Positions 33,513 to 45,507 of a stretch of 64,000 nucleotides of DNA are shown piece by piece. How positions within the stretch are numbered: the stretch's first letter is position 1; every line of letters begins with the position of its first letter. The position numbers were made by a program, and so were the translations under genes. Where the stretch lies: contig CAJNDS010002706.1 in NCBI GenBank assembly GCA_905221605.1, positions 238,501 through 302,500 of the forward strand, given 5' to 3'. The notes under the pieces are model-generated. The model ran no database searches. It was not told where the DNA came from and worked only from the letters and a program-made list of their open reading frames with translations. The DNA comes from Symbiodinium natans. Taxonomy: Eukaryota; Sar; Dinophyceae; Suessiales; Symbiodiniaceae.

Positions 33513-34090
33513 AGACGCAACGAGAAGAGAGCCTAACAGCTGTGAACACGGTGATCACTTTGAGTTGTTGCAAACTGAACCAAGCATTAATCCGACCCTT
33601 TGAATGACCCCTGGCTGTCTGAGCTCTTCAGTGATGCCAAGGTGGGTCAAGCGTTTGGTTCTTTGCTGGCTCTTGTAGGGGTGCCCGAAGCAGTGCGCAG
33701 AGCTTCCACTAGCCACATCGATGCACCCTGTGCTCAACATAATCTACAATCAATTCGACAAGTGAAGCTCATGCAGGGAACCTGCTACTCTGGCCGAGAG
33801 CCTCTGGCAACAACGGTTTCGGTCGCTCTGTCTTCGGGTGTGCACGACATGACCAAGCAACCGCAGTCGCAGGTTACTCTGTCAGTTCGTGTTCCAAACC
33901 TCCAGGCCTCCAATCCTCCAAGATTCTGGCAGGTAGTCATGCAGCCCCGCTCACGGGCAGAGCGCCATCGAGTCAATGGCTCAGGGGATCTCAGCGAGGA
34001 TTCAAGCGCCGTACTTGTGTGACGGCTCCTGAGGATTTTTTGGAACCTCAAAGATCTTCAAAGGATGGCCCGAAAGCCTCAGACATCTGA
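33513..34090. other. intergenic, one coding-like stretch
   Basis: 33600-33720 reads NDPWLSELFSDAKVGQAFGS on the plus strand but has no confirmed splice partner. Otherwise nothing is supported. Confidence 0.35.
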
Positions 34091-35381
34091 ATGGAAGCCA
34101 ATGCCCAGGAGGCGGCGGCCGCCGCCGCCGTCAGTGAGGAGGCTGTCCAACAGGCGCCGAAATCGCCGGATAGAAGTAATCACGTGACCTCGGCGCACAC
34201 CGAAGCAAGCGGAGACTCACGAAGACAGAATACTGACGAGCAAGACGCGGCTATAGTTAATTGTAAACGCTTGCGCGCCCCACCTCAGCAGGCCAATGCC
34301 GGGTGTAGAGTAGCGTGCGCATCGCAGACTTGGTGCAGCGCACACACGTCATGAGATCAGGAGGTGGGAGGGCTTCAGGAGGTTTAGGGTGGTCAGGGGG
34401 GCCCCACGGTTTCATCCTACAGTAGGGGTGTCTGAGGGGCCAGGGGTAGGGTGCAGGGTGTTCGAGGAAGGTTACAGGGGAGTGCTCCCAGAGATGGCAC
34501 CTGTGCATGGGCTTTGCCTGTCTTGGCCTTTCGACGTGGACGCCGCTCTTGCTCGGCCATGCTCGGATGACGTTTTTTCATTGCCAGGAATGGAATTCCC
34601 AGCGGGAAGTGCGTTTGCAGCAGAGGACTGGGATTCTGCGCCGTTTGGGCAGGGGTTGGACATGGAAGGCCTTGAATGACCCTGGGCTTTCAAAGATTCC
34701 TGGCAGGGTCCTGGAGCGCTTCAAAGACAAGGAGCGTGAGGTGCATCGAGCAGAGCGAGAGAGAGAGCGAGGTCCATCAGCTGTGTAGAAGAAAAGAGGT
34801 CTAGAGTCTAGAGTTCACTTCGGTTCGACCCAACCTCGGGGGCTGCACTTGCTATGCTGCGTGCGCGTAGGGTTGGGGGCCGGGGTTTCCCTTTTTCCTT
34901 CATGCCCGGTGAGAAGACGAAGATGGGTCACGGCCTCTTCACGGTGCAGAAGGGGCGAATCGTGAAAGATTGATACACAAGACAGAATGATGAAATGAGA
35001 GTGTCACACAGTGATGCACCAGTGGCGTACTGTGGAGTGTCGGTTGGGGCGTCTAGGCCATGCCATGTTTCCTACCCCTCTTACCTCACGCTTCTGTACT
35101 CCCCATTCAGGATAGTGCCCAGCTGGCCTGTGGGTTATGGGTTGAGGTGTTGGATGTCGTGGAGGTCCGTACAGTCACCCCAACCTGACCTCGAACCTGG
35201 ACCTGCAGCGTCTACGTCCGATCCCGAACTCTCCTTTACCCGGCTGAGAAGAAGACGAAAAGAGAGTTCGGCCAGAACGGCATATGAAGCCCGGTCCTGG
35301 CAGGTGGCACAGATGGAAGCTGCCGCAAACCTCATGGAAGAGGGTTCAGAAGAGCGCGGCGACCTGCCAGTAGCTCAGTGA
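34091..35381 (+). CDS. unknown charged helical protein
   Basis: Start ATG 34091 opens an Ala/Glu/Ser-rich disordered N-terminus (MEANAQEAAAAAAVSEEAVQ). Later exons: 34588-34637 (EWNSQREVRLQQRTGI), 34707-34771 (LERFKDKEREVHRAERERER), 35111-35164 (DSAQLACGLWVEVLDVVE) and 35304-35381 (VAQMEAAANLMEEGSEERGD, then TGA). The 34588 and 34707 exons join by a GC-AG intron in phase. The third and fourth Glu/Arg-rich pieces form a single long helix, likely coiled coil. An intermediate exon must exist between 34771 and 35111 because the phases differ; 35215-35280 is a candidate. No family recognised. Confidence 0.5.
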
Positions 35382-35442
35382 CATGACCAAGCATTCCTGG
35401 CCTATATCCCAGTTCTGGAAGATTTGACCAAGGCTGAGGCAG

Positions 35443-38400
35443 GCAGTGCAGCTCCGAGTCGGGGCCATGGCGGCGGTAGCTGTTGGCCAGAGAAGCTCTC
35501 GATCTGGGGGACCTTTTCAAAGACTCAGGGCTTCATGAGAAGACCTTCTAAACAATCGCACTCAGTCGCATACCTCACTCTGTTCACTACTTGCGTCAGT
35601 TTGTTTCCATGCTCCCGGACCTTATTCGAAGTACATCAAAGGAAAACACGAGTCAGGTCGAGCTCGAGAGGGCCCAGGCCAAGAACCCAGAGCTCAAGCA
35701 GATGCTTCAGGCGCGCTCACACAACTTAGGAGTCACGGCAGTTGCAGTTAGCTTGCCTGGCAGTGGGAGCCCCAAGGCGGAGGCTCAAGCCGCACAGGCA
35801 GCCAAAGACAAGCTGGCGCAGGCGGCACAGGACTTCTTGGATTCCACGAACTTTGTTTGGCGTGCCTTGCTGTACTCTGCGTCACACCTCACGGCAGACT
35901 GGGAGGAAGATGGCAATAAGATTCCCAAGCCAGCCGCCTTTGATGATGCTAAAGGGGCCAAGAAAAGCCTCTTTGGTCCCAGTGCCGGGGCCGCCGGAGG
36001 CAGCTGTTTTCAACATGAACTGAGCTCCAACGTTTCGCCATGTTAGTTAAAACAGTTAAAACCTCTTGCATTCTGTCTGTGACAGGTGGCCCAGCGGAAG
36101 CTCGGCTGTTTGGGCTTCCCTCTAGGTGCCGATGCCGAAGTGAAGAGCATGCGTTGCAAAGCGTTGCAAAAAGCTGTGCTCTTGTTGGAAGGCCTCAAGC
36201 CGCACAGCCTTGCGGAGAGGCGCCGCAACAAGGCCCTCCACAAGTGGAGCCACAGCCGCAATTACAGCCGCAGATGCAGCCGCAGATGCAGCCGCAGCCG
36301 CAGCCGCAGTTTGGCGCGACCGTCCTTCCGGCTGCCCTGGCATCACCGGGACGGGCCTCGCCCGGACGTGCACCTGAGCATGGGAGCCAAGCTCTGGGAG
36401 CGCCCTCACCCTCGGCGCCGTCCATGCCGTCCATGCCCTGCGCGCCCTCAATGCCCTCAATGCCCCAAGTCTCCGGCCTCGAAGGCCTGGGTGCTGCAGG
36501 AGACGCAGCGCAGATGGAGCGTCGCAGGAGGCAGGAGGAGATGAGGCGAGTCTTGGAGGAGCAGATCGCGCAGAAGGAGCGTGTGATGCCACAGCAACAG
36601 CAGGGATCGCCCGTGCACATTCACGCGGCTCAGGCTGCGCCAGCTCCTACCTCACCTTCGGCAGGCATCTCTCCTTCGGGCCTCGGCGGCTTTGGGATCG
36701 CCCCAGAAGCAGCTCACCTGGACCGGCGCAGGAAGCAGGAGGAGATGAGGCGCGCTTTGGAAGAGCAGATGGCTGAGAAAGAGCGCCTTGCTTACGCGGA
36801 GAAGCCCATGCCCGGCAATTTACCAGAAAACTACGGCATGGGACACAACGGTCATCCCTTTATACACCCCACGCAGGGCACGCCGTCAGGCATGCAGGGG
36901 ATGCCGGGGATGCCGGGGATGCCAGGGATGCCGGGGATGCCGGGGATGCCGGGGATGCCGGCGATGCAGGGGATGCAGGCGATGCAGGGGATGCAGGGCA
37001 TGCAGGGGGTGCCGCATGCACCTGGCATGGCCATGCACGGCCCACATGGCCACGGCCCGCATGGCCACAGCCCGCAAGGCCAGCCGGGTCCTGGCATCGG
37101 TCCTCAAGGTCCAGGTCAAGGGGCCCCGGGGCCTTCGGCTGGCGTCGATGGGCTCGGTGCGGCTGGAGATGCCGTGCAGCTGGAAAGGCGCAAGAAGCCC
37201 CTCAGAACGCAATTTGCTTGTTTTTGATATGCCTGGTGGGGCACCGCCCTATCTGATAGGGTGTCCTAACGTGTCCTACAGTCCAACGGCAAACAAGAAC
37301 ACGTTGTTGCCGCAATGCTCAATTCACTTACGCTGCACTCACGCCACTAGGAGGGTCCTTGGGAATGGGAGGTCTCCAATAGCTAGATGGCTAAATAAAG
37401 GGGCCCCACAGAAGCATCTCGAGATCGTCGTGAAACTGCACAAGAGATCACAAGAGGATGTTAATGAGGTGTTGTTCAATTTAATGAAGCTGTGATTTTG
37501 CATGCTACACGAGAGTGCATTGCGAGGCATTTGGCCTTGACGTCTCATGTGGTTGGTTTCTCTGAGTGTTGTGAAATGTTGTGAAGAGATCCGGGAATGA
37601 GGGACTTCAGCTGCTCTCCACCAAGGCATCAGGAGATGAAGCGTGCCCTGGAGGAGCAGATCGCAGAAAAGGAGCGGCAGAAGCGCGAAGCTCAGGCAAG
37701 GCGACGGACATCGGAAGTTCCAGGAGCCGGACAGGCAGCGCAGATGCAAGGCCTCCAGCCTGTGGATGCGTACAATGGGTACATGGACTACCAGCAGCTG
37801 GGAATGAATCCGATGCCTGGCATGCAGCCTGGCATGCAGCCTGGCATGCAGCCGGGGATGCAGCCTGGCATGCAGCCAGGCATGCAACCAGGCATGCAGC
37901 AAGCAAACATGCAACCGAGTCTGCAGTACCAGCCAAACGGGCATCCGAACATGCCAGGCCTTGCCCCGCAGGGTGGAATGCCTGGCATGGGTGGTCTCGG
38001 TTCCATAGGCCCAGGCATGGCTCCGATGTACCAGCAAGGCCTTCAACAGGGCTTTCAGCAAGGCCAGCAAGGCCTTGGCCAGGGCTTTTCACCTCACTTG
38101 GCACAGCCCGGACCTGGCACCCCATCAGCCGCAGCACAAGGCCAGGCCGGACTCGAACATCTCTGCACACAGCACTCTGCGAGCATCGAAACTCCTTGTG
38201 TTGCCCAGCTCTCCGAGACGTTCCTTGGGTCATTGCACTCTTCAGATCCACAAGTGCAAATGCGTGTGGGTTGTAATTATGGCGTGGCAAGTGAGAGTGT
38301 TTAAGCCAATGCATCTATTGTATTGGCATTGTTCGAGCAATAGGTGCTGTCAGGGCTGTCAGTGCTGTTCACATGACGTGTATGAATTGTAGGCATTGTT

Positions 38401-41313
38401 CCTGCTCTCAGCTTCGCTCAGCATCTCATGATGATGATGGTGATGATCATTTTGCTACATGTTGTTGTTGTTGATGATGGTGATGATGATGATGAACACA
38501 CGTAAACTCACGCTGCTCTGGGCAGGACCCTTGGGACGTCTGGGGGAACCAGATGCCGGACAGGACCAGCGCCGAAAGAAGCAGGAGGCCCAACAAGGGA
38601 CTCATTTCCACAGTAGTCGATTCTCTATGAGGCCACACTGGCACACGCTTGTGAGTTTTTGTTGTTTCTTCAAATCTTCTTCTCGTCCAAACGGTTTGTT
38701 CAGGAGATGAAGCGCATGCTGGCCGAGCAGGTGGCAGAGAAGGAGCGCAAGAAGAAGGAGGAGGAGGCGCGCAGAAAGCAGGAGGAGGAGCGAGACAATG
38801 AGAGAATCCGCCGGGAGCAGGCGGCAGAGGAAGCGAGGTTGGAGGCCCGCAGGCAAGAGGATGAGGCGAAGAAGCGTGCCCTCGTTGAGGAAAACGAACG
38901 TGCAGCCGTGGCAAGGCAGGGACAAGAGGAGGAAGACGAGCCGCCCGGGCCGTTGCCACCACGGAAGCCCATGGCGCGGAGATCCATGCGAGGCACGGAG
39001 GACCAGGGCTTTGCCAGCGACCGTGGCACGCGTTCGGACCTCTTCGGCTTGCCACAGGCCCAGCCGGCGCAGCCGGCGCCGGTGCATGCACACCACAGCG
39101 CGTTCAACACATCTCCGAGCTCTTCACCCCTACCTTGGGAAATGGGAGGCGCAGTTGGGGCAATGCCGGCCAGCTTTCGCGCAGCTCCAGGACCCGCTGG
39201 AACTGCTGGAGCTGCCGGAGCTCCTCCTGTGAACGACATGCTGCAGGGCTTGATGCACCAGCAGCAGGAGTTGTATCGCCACCAACAGGATGCGCTTGCT
39301 CGTCTTCAGGAGGAGGCTGACCGATTGCGCCAGGAGAAGGAGTGTGCCCGGCAAGACCTCCTGGACATGAAAGCAAGGCAGCTGGAAGAGAAGGAGAAGG
39401 ATGTGAAGAAGCTGCAGCGCAAACTGCAAAGACAGATGCTCCTGCAGAGCAGCAACGCACCCGGCCAGGCTCCTCTGCACAGTATGCTTCCTTCAGTTTC
39501 TTCAACACCGGTGGAGGGTAGGTCAGGCATGGGCGGACCTGCTGGCGAGCTATGGGGAGGGTTTTACTCGAAGTACGAGGCTGTTGATTCAAGTGCTGAT
39601 GGCCCAAGTGGAGAATCTGATGCATCACGCTGGGAGCCTGGATATCCTACCGACGACGAGCTGAGCCAGCTGAGGCAGGATCCCCACACAAGGATGACAT
39701 CTGCAATCCCTTCCGATCCACACGCGTGGCCAGTGGCGCCTGTGCCCTGGCTGCAGCCAGCCGAAGCCGAAGCGGCGAACCTGGATTTTCCTCACATCAG
39801 TGCAGAGGCCCCTGAACCCTGTGCGGGCGAGGCTTCCCTATTCGAAGACAGTTGGGGCAAGCCCTTGGAAAACACAGCTCAGCTGGATGAGCGGCTCGGG
39901 AACACTGCCGTTAGCGGCATTGGTAACCTAGGCAACGAGGCTACACAGATGCTGGAGGGCACTCTCGTTGGGGATTCAAAGTTTGTGCAAGCGAACACTT
40001 TGGGTGCAACTTGGATCGGGGCCGAGCGAGAGGAAGAGAGGCTGAAAGCCAGTGCCTCACTCAGCAAGAACCTCGCCATCAGCGCTCATCTCACCATGCA
40101 GCCCACAACCGAGCCAGCGGAGCCAGCGGGGCCCACGGTTGCCGAAGACAGCCCGAGGGCTTCAGAGCCGCATGATGCTCATGATGCTCTGACTGGATCT
40201 GGAGGCTTTGCAGAATTTGCAGACTACTTTCCCCCGCAAGACAGCAAACTCAGTGAAGGCGAAGATCCAAGCGATCCCTTGAGTTTGTTGCAGGGTGCGG
40301 TCAATGCGATCAGGGAGGTGCGTGCAGAGGTGACACAGGCCAACACCAGCTCCAGCTTCGCAGGCGCGGGCCCATCCGATGCACCCTTCAGTGCACGTGA
40401 AGGCGACGAGGCTCCCTCAGAGTCCTGGGAGGGGGTCTTGAGGCAATTTGGGGCCGACCAGGCCGACCTCAAAGACTCCAAGGGGAGCGACAAGGGGAGT
40501 GACAAGGGTGACAGTCGTGACAAGAGTCTCAAGGGTCTGGTCATCTCTAAGCCTGGCCGGCCCCCTCGCAGAGCTCGGCACAAGGAGCCTGATCTGGACG
40601 CTGGCCATCCTGGTGGGTATCCGATGGAAGAGATGCCAGAGATGTCACCCGATCTCCTGATGTCAGGCTCAGGCCAACCGGATAGCCTCGACTTTCTGCA
40701 GGGCTTGGGCTTGGCTGACCTAGCCGCAAGCACTATGGGCACAACTTCTTTGGATGGTCTTGGCACCCAACGTCCCATTGCCAAGGACGACTTTGCAGCC
40801 TTTGCTGCAGCCACGCCAGAGGATTTCGATGCATTCTTGTCCAGGCTCCGATCGCAGCCATCGCCGAGTCAGGAGAAGCCTGAAGGCAAGGACAGCGCAC
40901 GGGGTCGGCAGCCCGTAGCTGGAAGTGCTGGTGTCTCTGCAAAGGACAGGGCAAAGTTTGGATCACCGACCTTGCGAGCTGCTGCTGGCTCCCTGCTTCA
41001 AGATCGCCCCGCCTCCGGACAATCCCAGATCAGCGGGGTAAGTGCGATAAGCGCTGGCCGTCCAGGGAGCGGGGGGAGCGCCGGCAGCCTGAACAGTGGC
41101 GTTGCTCTGCGAGACTTGCGGAACCAACGGCGCAAGCCCAGAACCACGGAAGACTATTTATCACATGACCTCCCAGTTGGCGCTGCGCTTCCTGATGCCG
41201 GTCCGGGGACTAGTTTGCATGCCACCCTCCCGGTTTCCGTACCACGTGAGCCCAGTGCGCTGCAAGCATTGAGAGAGGAGCGCCGCAAGAAAGAGCGCGG
41301 CGTCGGAGACTGA
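35443..41313 (+). CDS. large coiled-coil repeat protein, CSPP1/CCDC66-like
   Basis: Exons about 35443-35529 (first Met 35467), 35600-35710, 35798 to about 35983, 36086-36172, 36268-37196, 37626-38140, 38526-38587 and 38704-41313 join in frame to give about 1,520 residues. Four copies of a motif occur: RRRRQEEMRRVLEEQIAQKE, RRRKQEEMRRALEEQMAEKE, RRKKHQEMKRALEEQIAEKE and RRKKQEEMKRMLAEQVAEKE. Each follows a GLG.AGDA-like linker; Met-Pro-Gly and Met-Gln-Pro-Gly repeats fill the gaps. A long charged coiled coil (38704-38950) and a disordered acidic tail follow. Helical E-Q-I-x-E-K repeats resemble ciliary and centrosomal proteins CSPP1 and CCDC66, which bind microtubules; this is similarity of style, not proven homology. 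Introns are GC-AG. The join near 36172/36268 is the weakest. Confidence 0.7.
36893..37012 (+). repeat. coding GGGATGCC tandem repeat (Met-Pro-Gly)
   Basis: About eight copies of a 9-base GGGATGCCG-like unit encode Met-Pro-Gly, then Met-Gln-Gly/Ala. It lies in frame within the coiled-coil protein, between its second and third motif copies. The antisense frames here are shadows. Confidence 0.85.
37812..37902 (+). repeat. coding CCTGGCATGCAG tandem repeat
   Basis: About seven copies of a 12-base unit encode Pro-Gly-Met-Gln in the sixth exon of the coiled-coil gene. The third positions differ (GGC/GGG), which suggests selection on the protein rather than a brand-new expansion. Confidence 0.85.
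38429..38496. repeat. GAT/GTT trinucleotide repeat in intron
   Basis: ATG ATG ATG GTG ATG units, then GTT repeats, then GATGATG again, inside the GC-AG intron 38141-38525. Confidence 0.8.
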
Positions 41314-42910
41314 AGCTGTCAGGGCATGTCAAGGCATGTCAAGACCAGACGGCTCCCGAAGAACATCGAAGAACTGACGAAATGCCGCTCCAGCCTGGCC
41401 CTCGTCACCCGTCCTTGTGATCCATGGCATCGAAGGCCAGCTCCGCTAGGACAAGATGAAGAGCAATGCAGCGCCTGCAAATTCATGCATGAGCTCATAT
41501 GAGCTCCGCCTGCACGATCCAGATCAGGTGAGGCTCCCAGCAGTGGTCCGAGCTGGTCGGGGGCGTGTAACATACTGGGTACTGGACCATTCCCTCTTCT
41601 CGCAGCTCCCACGTCGTAGGCCGCCGTGCTGGCGGACTTTGCGCATCTGTACATAAAGGACAAGCAAACGTGACTGTACCATTCTGTACTATATTGCAAG
41701 GGGAGCAGGCCAGGACTGCAGCCGATGCTCCCATGCAAATGCCTTGACGTCTATGCTGCGCTGTGAGAATTCTTGTTTGCCGTGTTGCACAAGATGTCAG
41801 AGATTTTTCAGAGATCTTGTTCCGTGATCCTCCAATACGCTGGACAGATGGCCTCCCAGGGGGACATCTCCAAGGCCTGCGGGGCTGCGAACCTTGAAGC
41901 AGCTTCAGCAGACCACGGGATAGGACCACAGTCCACAAGTCATGAACGGTGCCTGAGTCATTGAGCCACGTGCGAATCACGTGTTTGCCACTCCGAGCTG
42001 CTTAGAAGTAAATATACGAAGACGAGATGGGCCCAGAATTGTAAACGCTGCGCGTCGACCGCCTTCACATGAATTGATCTGGGCCTGTCGCCTTGTATAG
42101 TGGGTTTCCGGTAGGCTATGCTGCCCACACCAACTTTAAGCATCGTGACCCGAAACATCGCCAAGCCTGACCCAATTGGTCGAGCAAAAAAGTACCTTGG
42201 TGTCGTGCCCTAGGTCCCAGGAGCCCGGACCTAATTCCCAACCAGGAAAACCTCACATGCTAGATCCCCACGTCTGAAAGTCACAGTTGTGCTTACAACC
42301 GGGTTCCGACATCTTGCAACGGACTCAGGTGGACAAGCCGCTTTCCAAGAAGTCCCGTCGCAAGCGGATGAGTGCGCTTGGGCCCCGGTTAGGCCCTGGT
42401 TCTCCTATTGTTCTCATGATTCTTCTGTTTGGATCTATAGTTCTCAAAGGGCGCACTCGGCCCGAAAGCGCAATAGGAACGTGCTGAGTTGGCCCATGCC
42501 TGCAGTTCTTAGTTCTTGTTCACAACTTGCTGGTAGATCCATTCCTTCCCCTCCCTTCCCCTCCCTTCCCCTCCCTTCCCCTCCCTTCCCCTCCCTTCCC
42601 CTCCCTTCCCCTCCCTTTCCCTCCCTCATTGCTGCTGGCGTCACAAATCCAGACCCACCAGTTGGCCATCCCAACAAATCTGAAGCGAGGGGTCTGAAAT
42701 GGGCTGTCGCACCATTTGGCTGAACAGATGTCCCCCAACCCCTTTCCTGACCGTCTGAGGGTATCTCCTTTGACCTTCCTCCCCCCCGGGGTAAGGTGCA
42801 CTGCATGCAATTTGTGATTAGCCGCCGGAGCCACGCGAAACATGGCCGCGTGCTTCCATGTTGTGCTGCATCCGCGTGCCCCTCGCCTTCGTCGAAGGGG
42901 CCCTCTCAAG
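41314..42910. other. intergenic, no gene resolved
   Basis: No exon with matching splice phase was found. It contains the pyrimidine minisatellite at 42543-42627. Confidence 0.45.
42543..42627. repeat. CTCCCTTCCC minisatellite, 10-base unit
   Basis: About eight nearly perfect 10-base units, pure pyrimidine on the plus strand, a mirror-type sequence able to form triplex DNA under torsion. Gly/Lys/Glu-rich antisense frames here come from the repeat. Confidence 0.9.
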
Positions 42911-43569
42911 TTGCCGTGGTGGGATACCTGCGAGGTGCATTCGCGCAACTCGTCATCGATTGGAGACGCGCTCGGAGGAGGCGGCTCCAGGAAATAAAAG
43001 CCTGAACCCCTAAATTCCCTAAACCCAGAAATTCGTTGCAGGTGGAGGCGACCATCTCCTCGCTCATGGCGCAGAGCGCGCCAGGGTGCCTGCACAGAGC
43101 CCCATCGTTCTTTTGCACATGTTTGCTTGCCTGCAATGTGGTGGCGCAGTTGCAACACCTGATGTTGTGAGTAAGCTTCAAGTTTAAATCGTTGAAGGAT
43201 GAAGGAGCTCAACGAAGAAGAAGCTGCCAATCAACTTTTCTCTTTGACAGTCGGCGCCTCGACTAGAGCACACTGATGCCTTGGTCTGCACAAACTTTGA
43301 ATCTGACAGGCCAAGTTACCCCACCAGCACTGATCAGACGTTGGCACTCAAATGCCGTTCCCCACAATTTTCACTCAGGTCTTCGCCTGCTATGAACATG
43401 TAGACAACAAGACAGTCGCCGAGGCCGGGCTCCCCCTCATCCTACCGAACCGATTTCTCGCAACGCTCCATCCTGCCAAAGCACTGCTCCACAGGTCCTG
43501 CAGGGAGCAGAGAAGCTCGATGATGAGAAGAGCTCTGCAATCTTTAGGCGCAGTGCCAGCTTGATGTAG
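42911..43569 (+). CDS. unknown protein, C-terminal exons
   Basis: Exons about 42911-42990 (RGAFAQLVIDWRRARRRRLQ), 43041-43076 (VEATISSLMAQS), 43379-43423 (VFACYEHVDNKTVAE) and 43495-43569 (VLQGAEKLDDEKSSAIFRRS, then TAG). The last three are exact phase-0 joins. Donors are GA, GC and GC; acceptors before them are AG followed by G. The protein is basic then acidic-helical; no domain recognised. The 5' end is not found; the stretch before 42911 is Pro/Ser-rich and may be exon or intron. Confidence 0.5.
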
Positions 43570-43999
43570 CTGTAGCTTTAGTAGCAGTAGCTATAGTAAG
43601 AGCAGCATGTTGCTGTTGCTGGCGGAATGGTCAGACGCTGATCGTGGTGCCTGGAGATGTATGAGATTAGACAGATGTGCTCTGCTGCACTGCAGCCAGG
43701 GATGTCCTTTCAGCTCGGCGACCCAGCCGAGCTCAAGTGGAACTCTACGAGTCCGTGGTCCAAGAGGATCTTAGACCTGTCACGTGTTCAGCGGGTCGAA
43801 ATTGCACATCTTGCAACTGTGTTCACTCTTGCAATGCTGGTAGGAGCAAGCTCGTTTGATTGAGCAGGCTGGTCAAGTGGCTTCTTCATTTTGTTCTCAA
43901 CATTTGCTACGCGGAATTTTGGAACATTCAGAGCATCAAGTTAACTTGCGAGGTTCCTTGTGCGCCTTTTGATTGTCCAGTGCCGAGTGCTGCTTGCAG

Positions 44000-45315
44000 A
44001 TGACGCCCGATGAGATGCCCGGTGCACTGGGCAACATCGGCCGGAAGATGTCCACAGCCACGAAGGCGGGCGAATCGCCGGACGCGCGCCTTTGTGCGCA
44101 TGAGCATGGGGGCTTCAGCATCGAACATCGGAGGTGTAACCAGGAAGGCTGGGCTTGCTGATGATTGGAAGCAGGGAAATTAAATGGACCTAAGCGCCTT
44201 GCGAGAACGTGGCAGGCTGCCTACGTGATCGCTGTGCTCGCAGGCCACCCCTCGGAGCATCTTGAAATCTCTTCGGTATCTTCGGTCATCTCAGACTCTC
44301 AGACCCTTGTCTCGGCTCACCTATCGCACCTTCGCAACGCCGAGAAAGCCCGAAGGCTTGCTTGCAGTGGCAGTTTCAGGAGTTGCTTTGCTCCTCGGCT
44401 CAAACAAGGGGGCCAAGCATGGAGGCACGGGGGGGTGGGTGGGTTTTAGGGTGACTGAGCCGGCTCGGCCCTCAGAGTCTGGTTGCCATTTGGAAGCAGG
44501 AGGAGAACTGCACGTGACTCCACCTGGCTAGTTGAAAGTGGGTTGTAAACAGATCTGAGCTTGGCAGCCGGCGAGTTTGTGTTGATAACAATTGTCCTTC
44601 TGTTCCACGGTGGATGCCCACTGTAACGCGAAACCCTGAACATTAGTCCCAAATCAGCTCTGTGACGTGAGGTCATGGCCTACAGGCAGGTCAGCTCAGA
44701 CAGCCACGGAGGGCGCTCAACGCCAGGCAACTTTGATTGCTGTTCAGGTAGTGTGGGCAATTGTACCAAAAGCTTCGGAATCGATTGCTCATGACGTTGA
44801 TGTGATGACACGGGCTCCCTTTTTGCTGCAGGTGCAGGAGAGCTGCATGAGGTAGACCCAAACAACACCCTGAACTTCAAGAATCGCACCGATCTCAGAT
44901 GCGAGAACGACTGGAATTTCTGGGTAGCGTGTTTCAGTCTACGCAAGGAAGCGGAACTGTTCTGCTCTGTTCATCTCTTCGGCAGCAAAACTACGTACAG
45001 CGCCTGTGTGACTGTCGCAGTCTGGCCTTAAGGCGCACCTTCGAAGGCAAATGCAACACCAAGCAAGGCCCTCTTGCATCCTGCACTGCCGATACATGTT
45101 GAAGCTAGTGGCCTACCTTGACCGTAAAGCTGCCCCCAAAGTCATGCATATGAAAACTCCTAGTCGCTGTGCCAACAACCCAGAAGGGCGCCGGCCTGGC
45201 GGGGCTCAGCTTGCGCAAGAACATGGGCGCGGCTCAAGTGAAGATCGAGACTCCTCGGTCGGGGCCTCCAGAAGCGGATGAGACCAGGGCATTGGATAGC
45301 ATTGTCGCACACTGA
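44000..45315 (+). CDS. unknown protein with targeting-like N-terminus and one membrane span
   Basis: Exons 44000-44065, 44244-44442, 44832-44923 and 45184-45315 join in frame (about 162 residues). The first starts at an ATG directly after an acceptor (MTPDEMPGALGNIGRK), so it may be internal. The second is Arg/Ser/Leu/Thr-rich (ILKSLRYLRSSQTLRPL) and then carries a hydrophobic stretch (GLLAVAVSGVALLLGSN), as in mitochondrial inner-membrane proteins with a presequence. The third has DPNNTLNFKNRTDLRCEND. The last is AGLAGLSLRKNMGAAQVKIE and ends with TGA. Mitochondrial location is inferred from the basic, acid-poor segment before the span. No family recognised. Confidence 0.5.
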
Positions 45316-45507
45316 ACCCCACGTCGCACCCCACGAGTAGTCGGTGTTTTTTGAAGGACAGGGCGACGAGTCTCAGGCTGGGAGATGCAAGGATGCAGGG
45401 GGCAGCGCTGGGGGTTTTCATGTTCTGCGAATCACCGAGCTTCAAGTGCTTTCAAGTCCTTTAAGGTGACCAGGTCCCAAGTAGGTGCTGTGGATATCTG
45501 AAAGCAG

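Noticed and set aside
36122-36592. Ala/Arg-rich minus-strand frame
   Set aside because: Shadow of the Pro/Gln/Met-rich part of the coiled-coil repeat protein.
37339-38314. Two minus-strand frames of more than 230 codons
   Set aside because: They are His/Leu- or Ala/Cys-rich only because they are antisense to the CCTGGCATGCAG coding repeat.
42444-43230. Gly/Lys/Glu-rich minus-strand frames with GKGGEGRGRE repeats
   Set aside because: Generated by the CTCCCTTCCC minisatellite; no flanking exon evidence on that strand.
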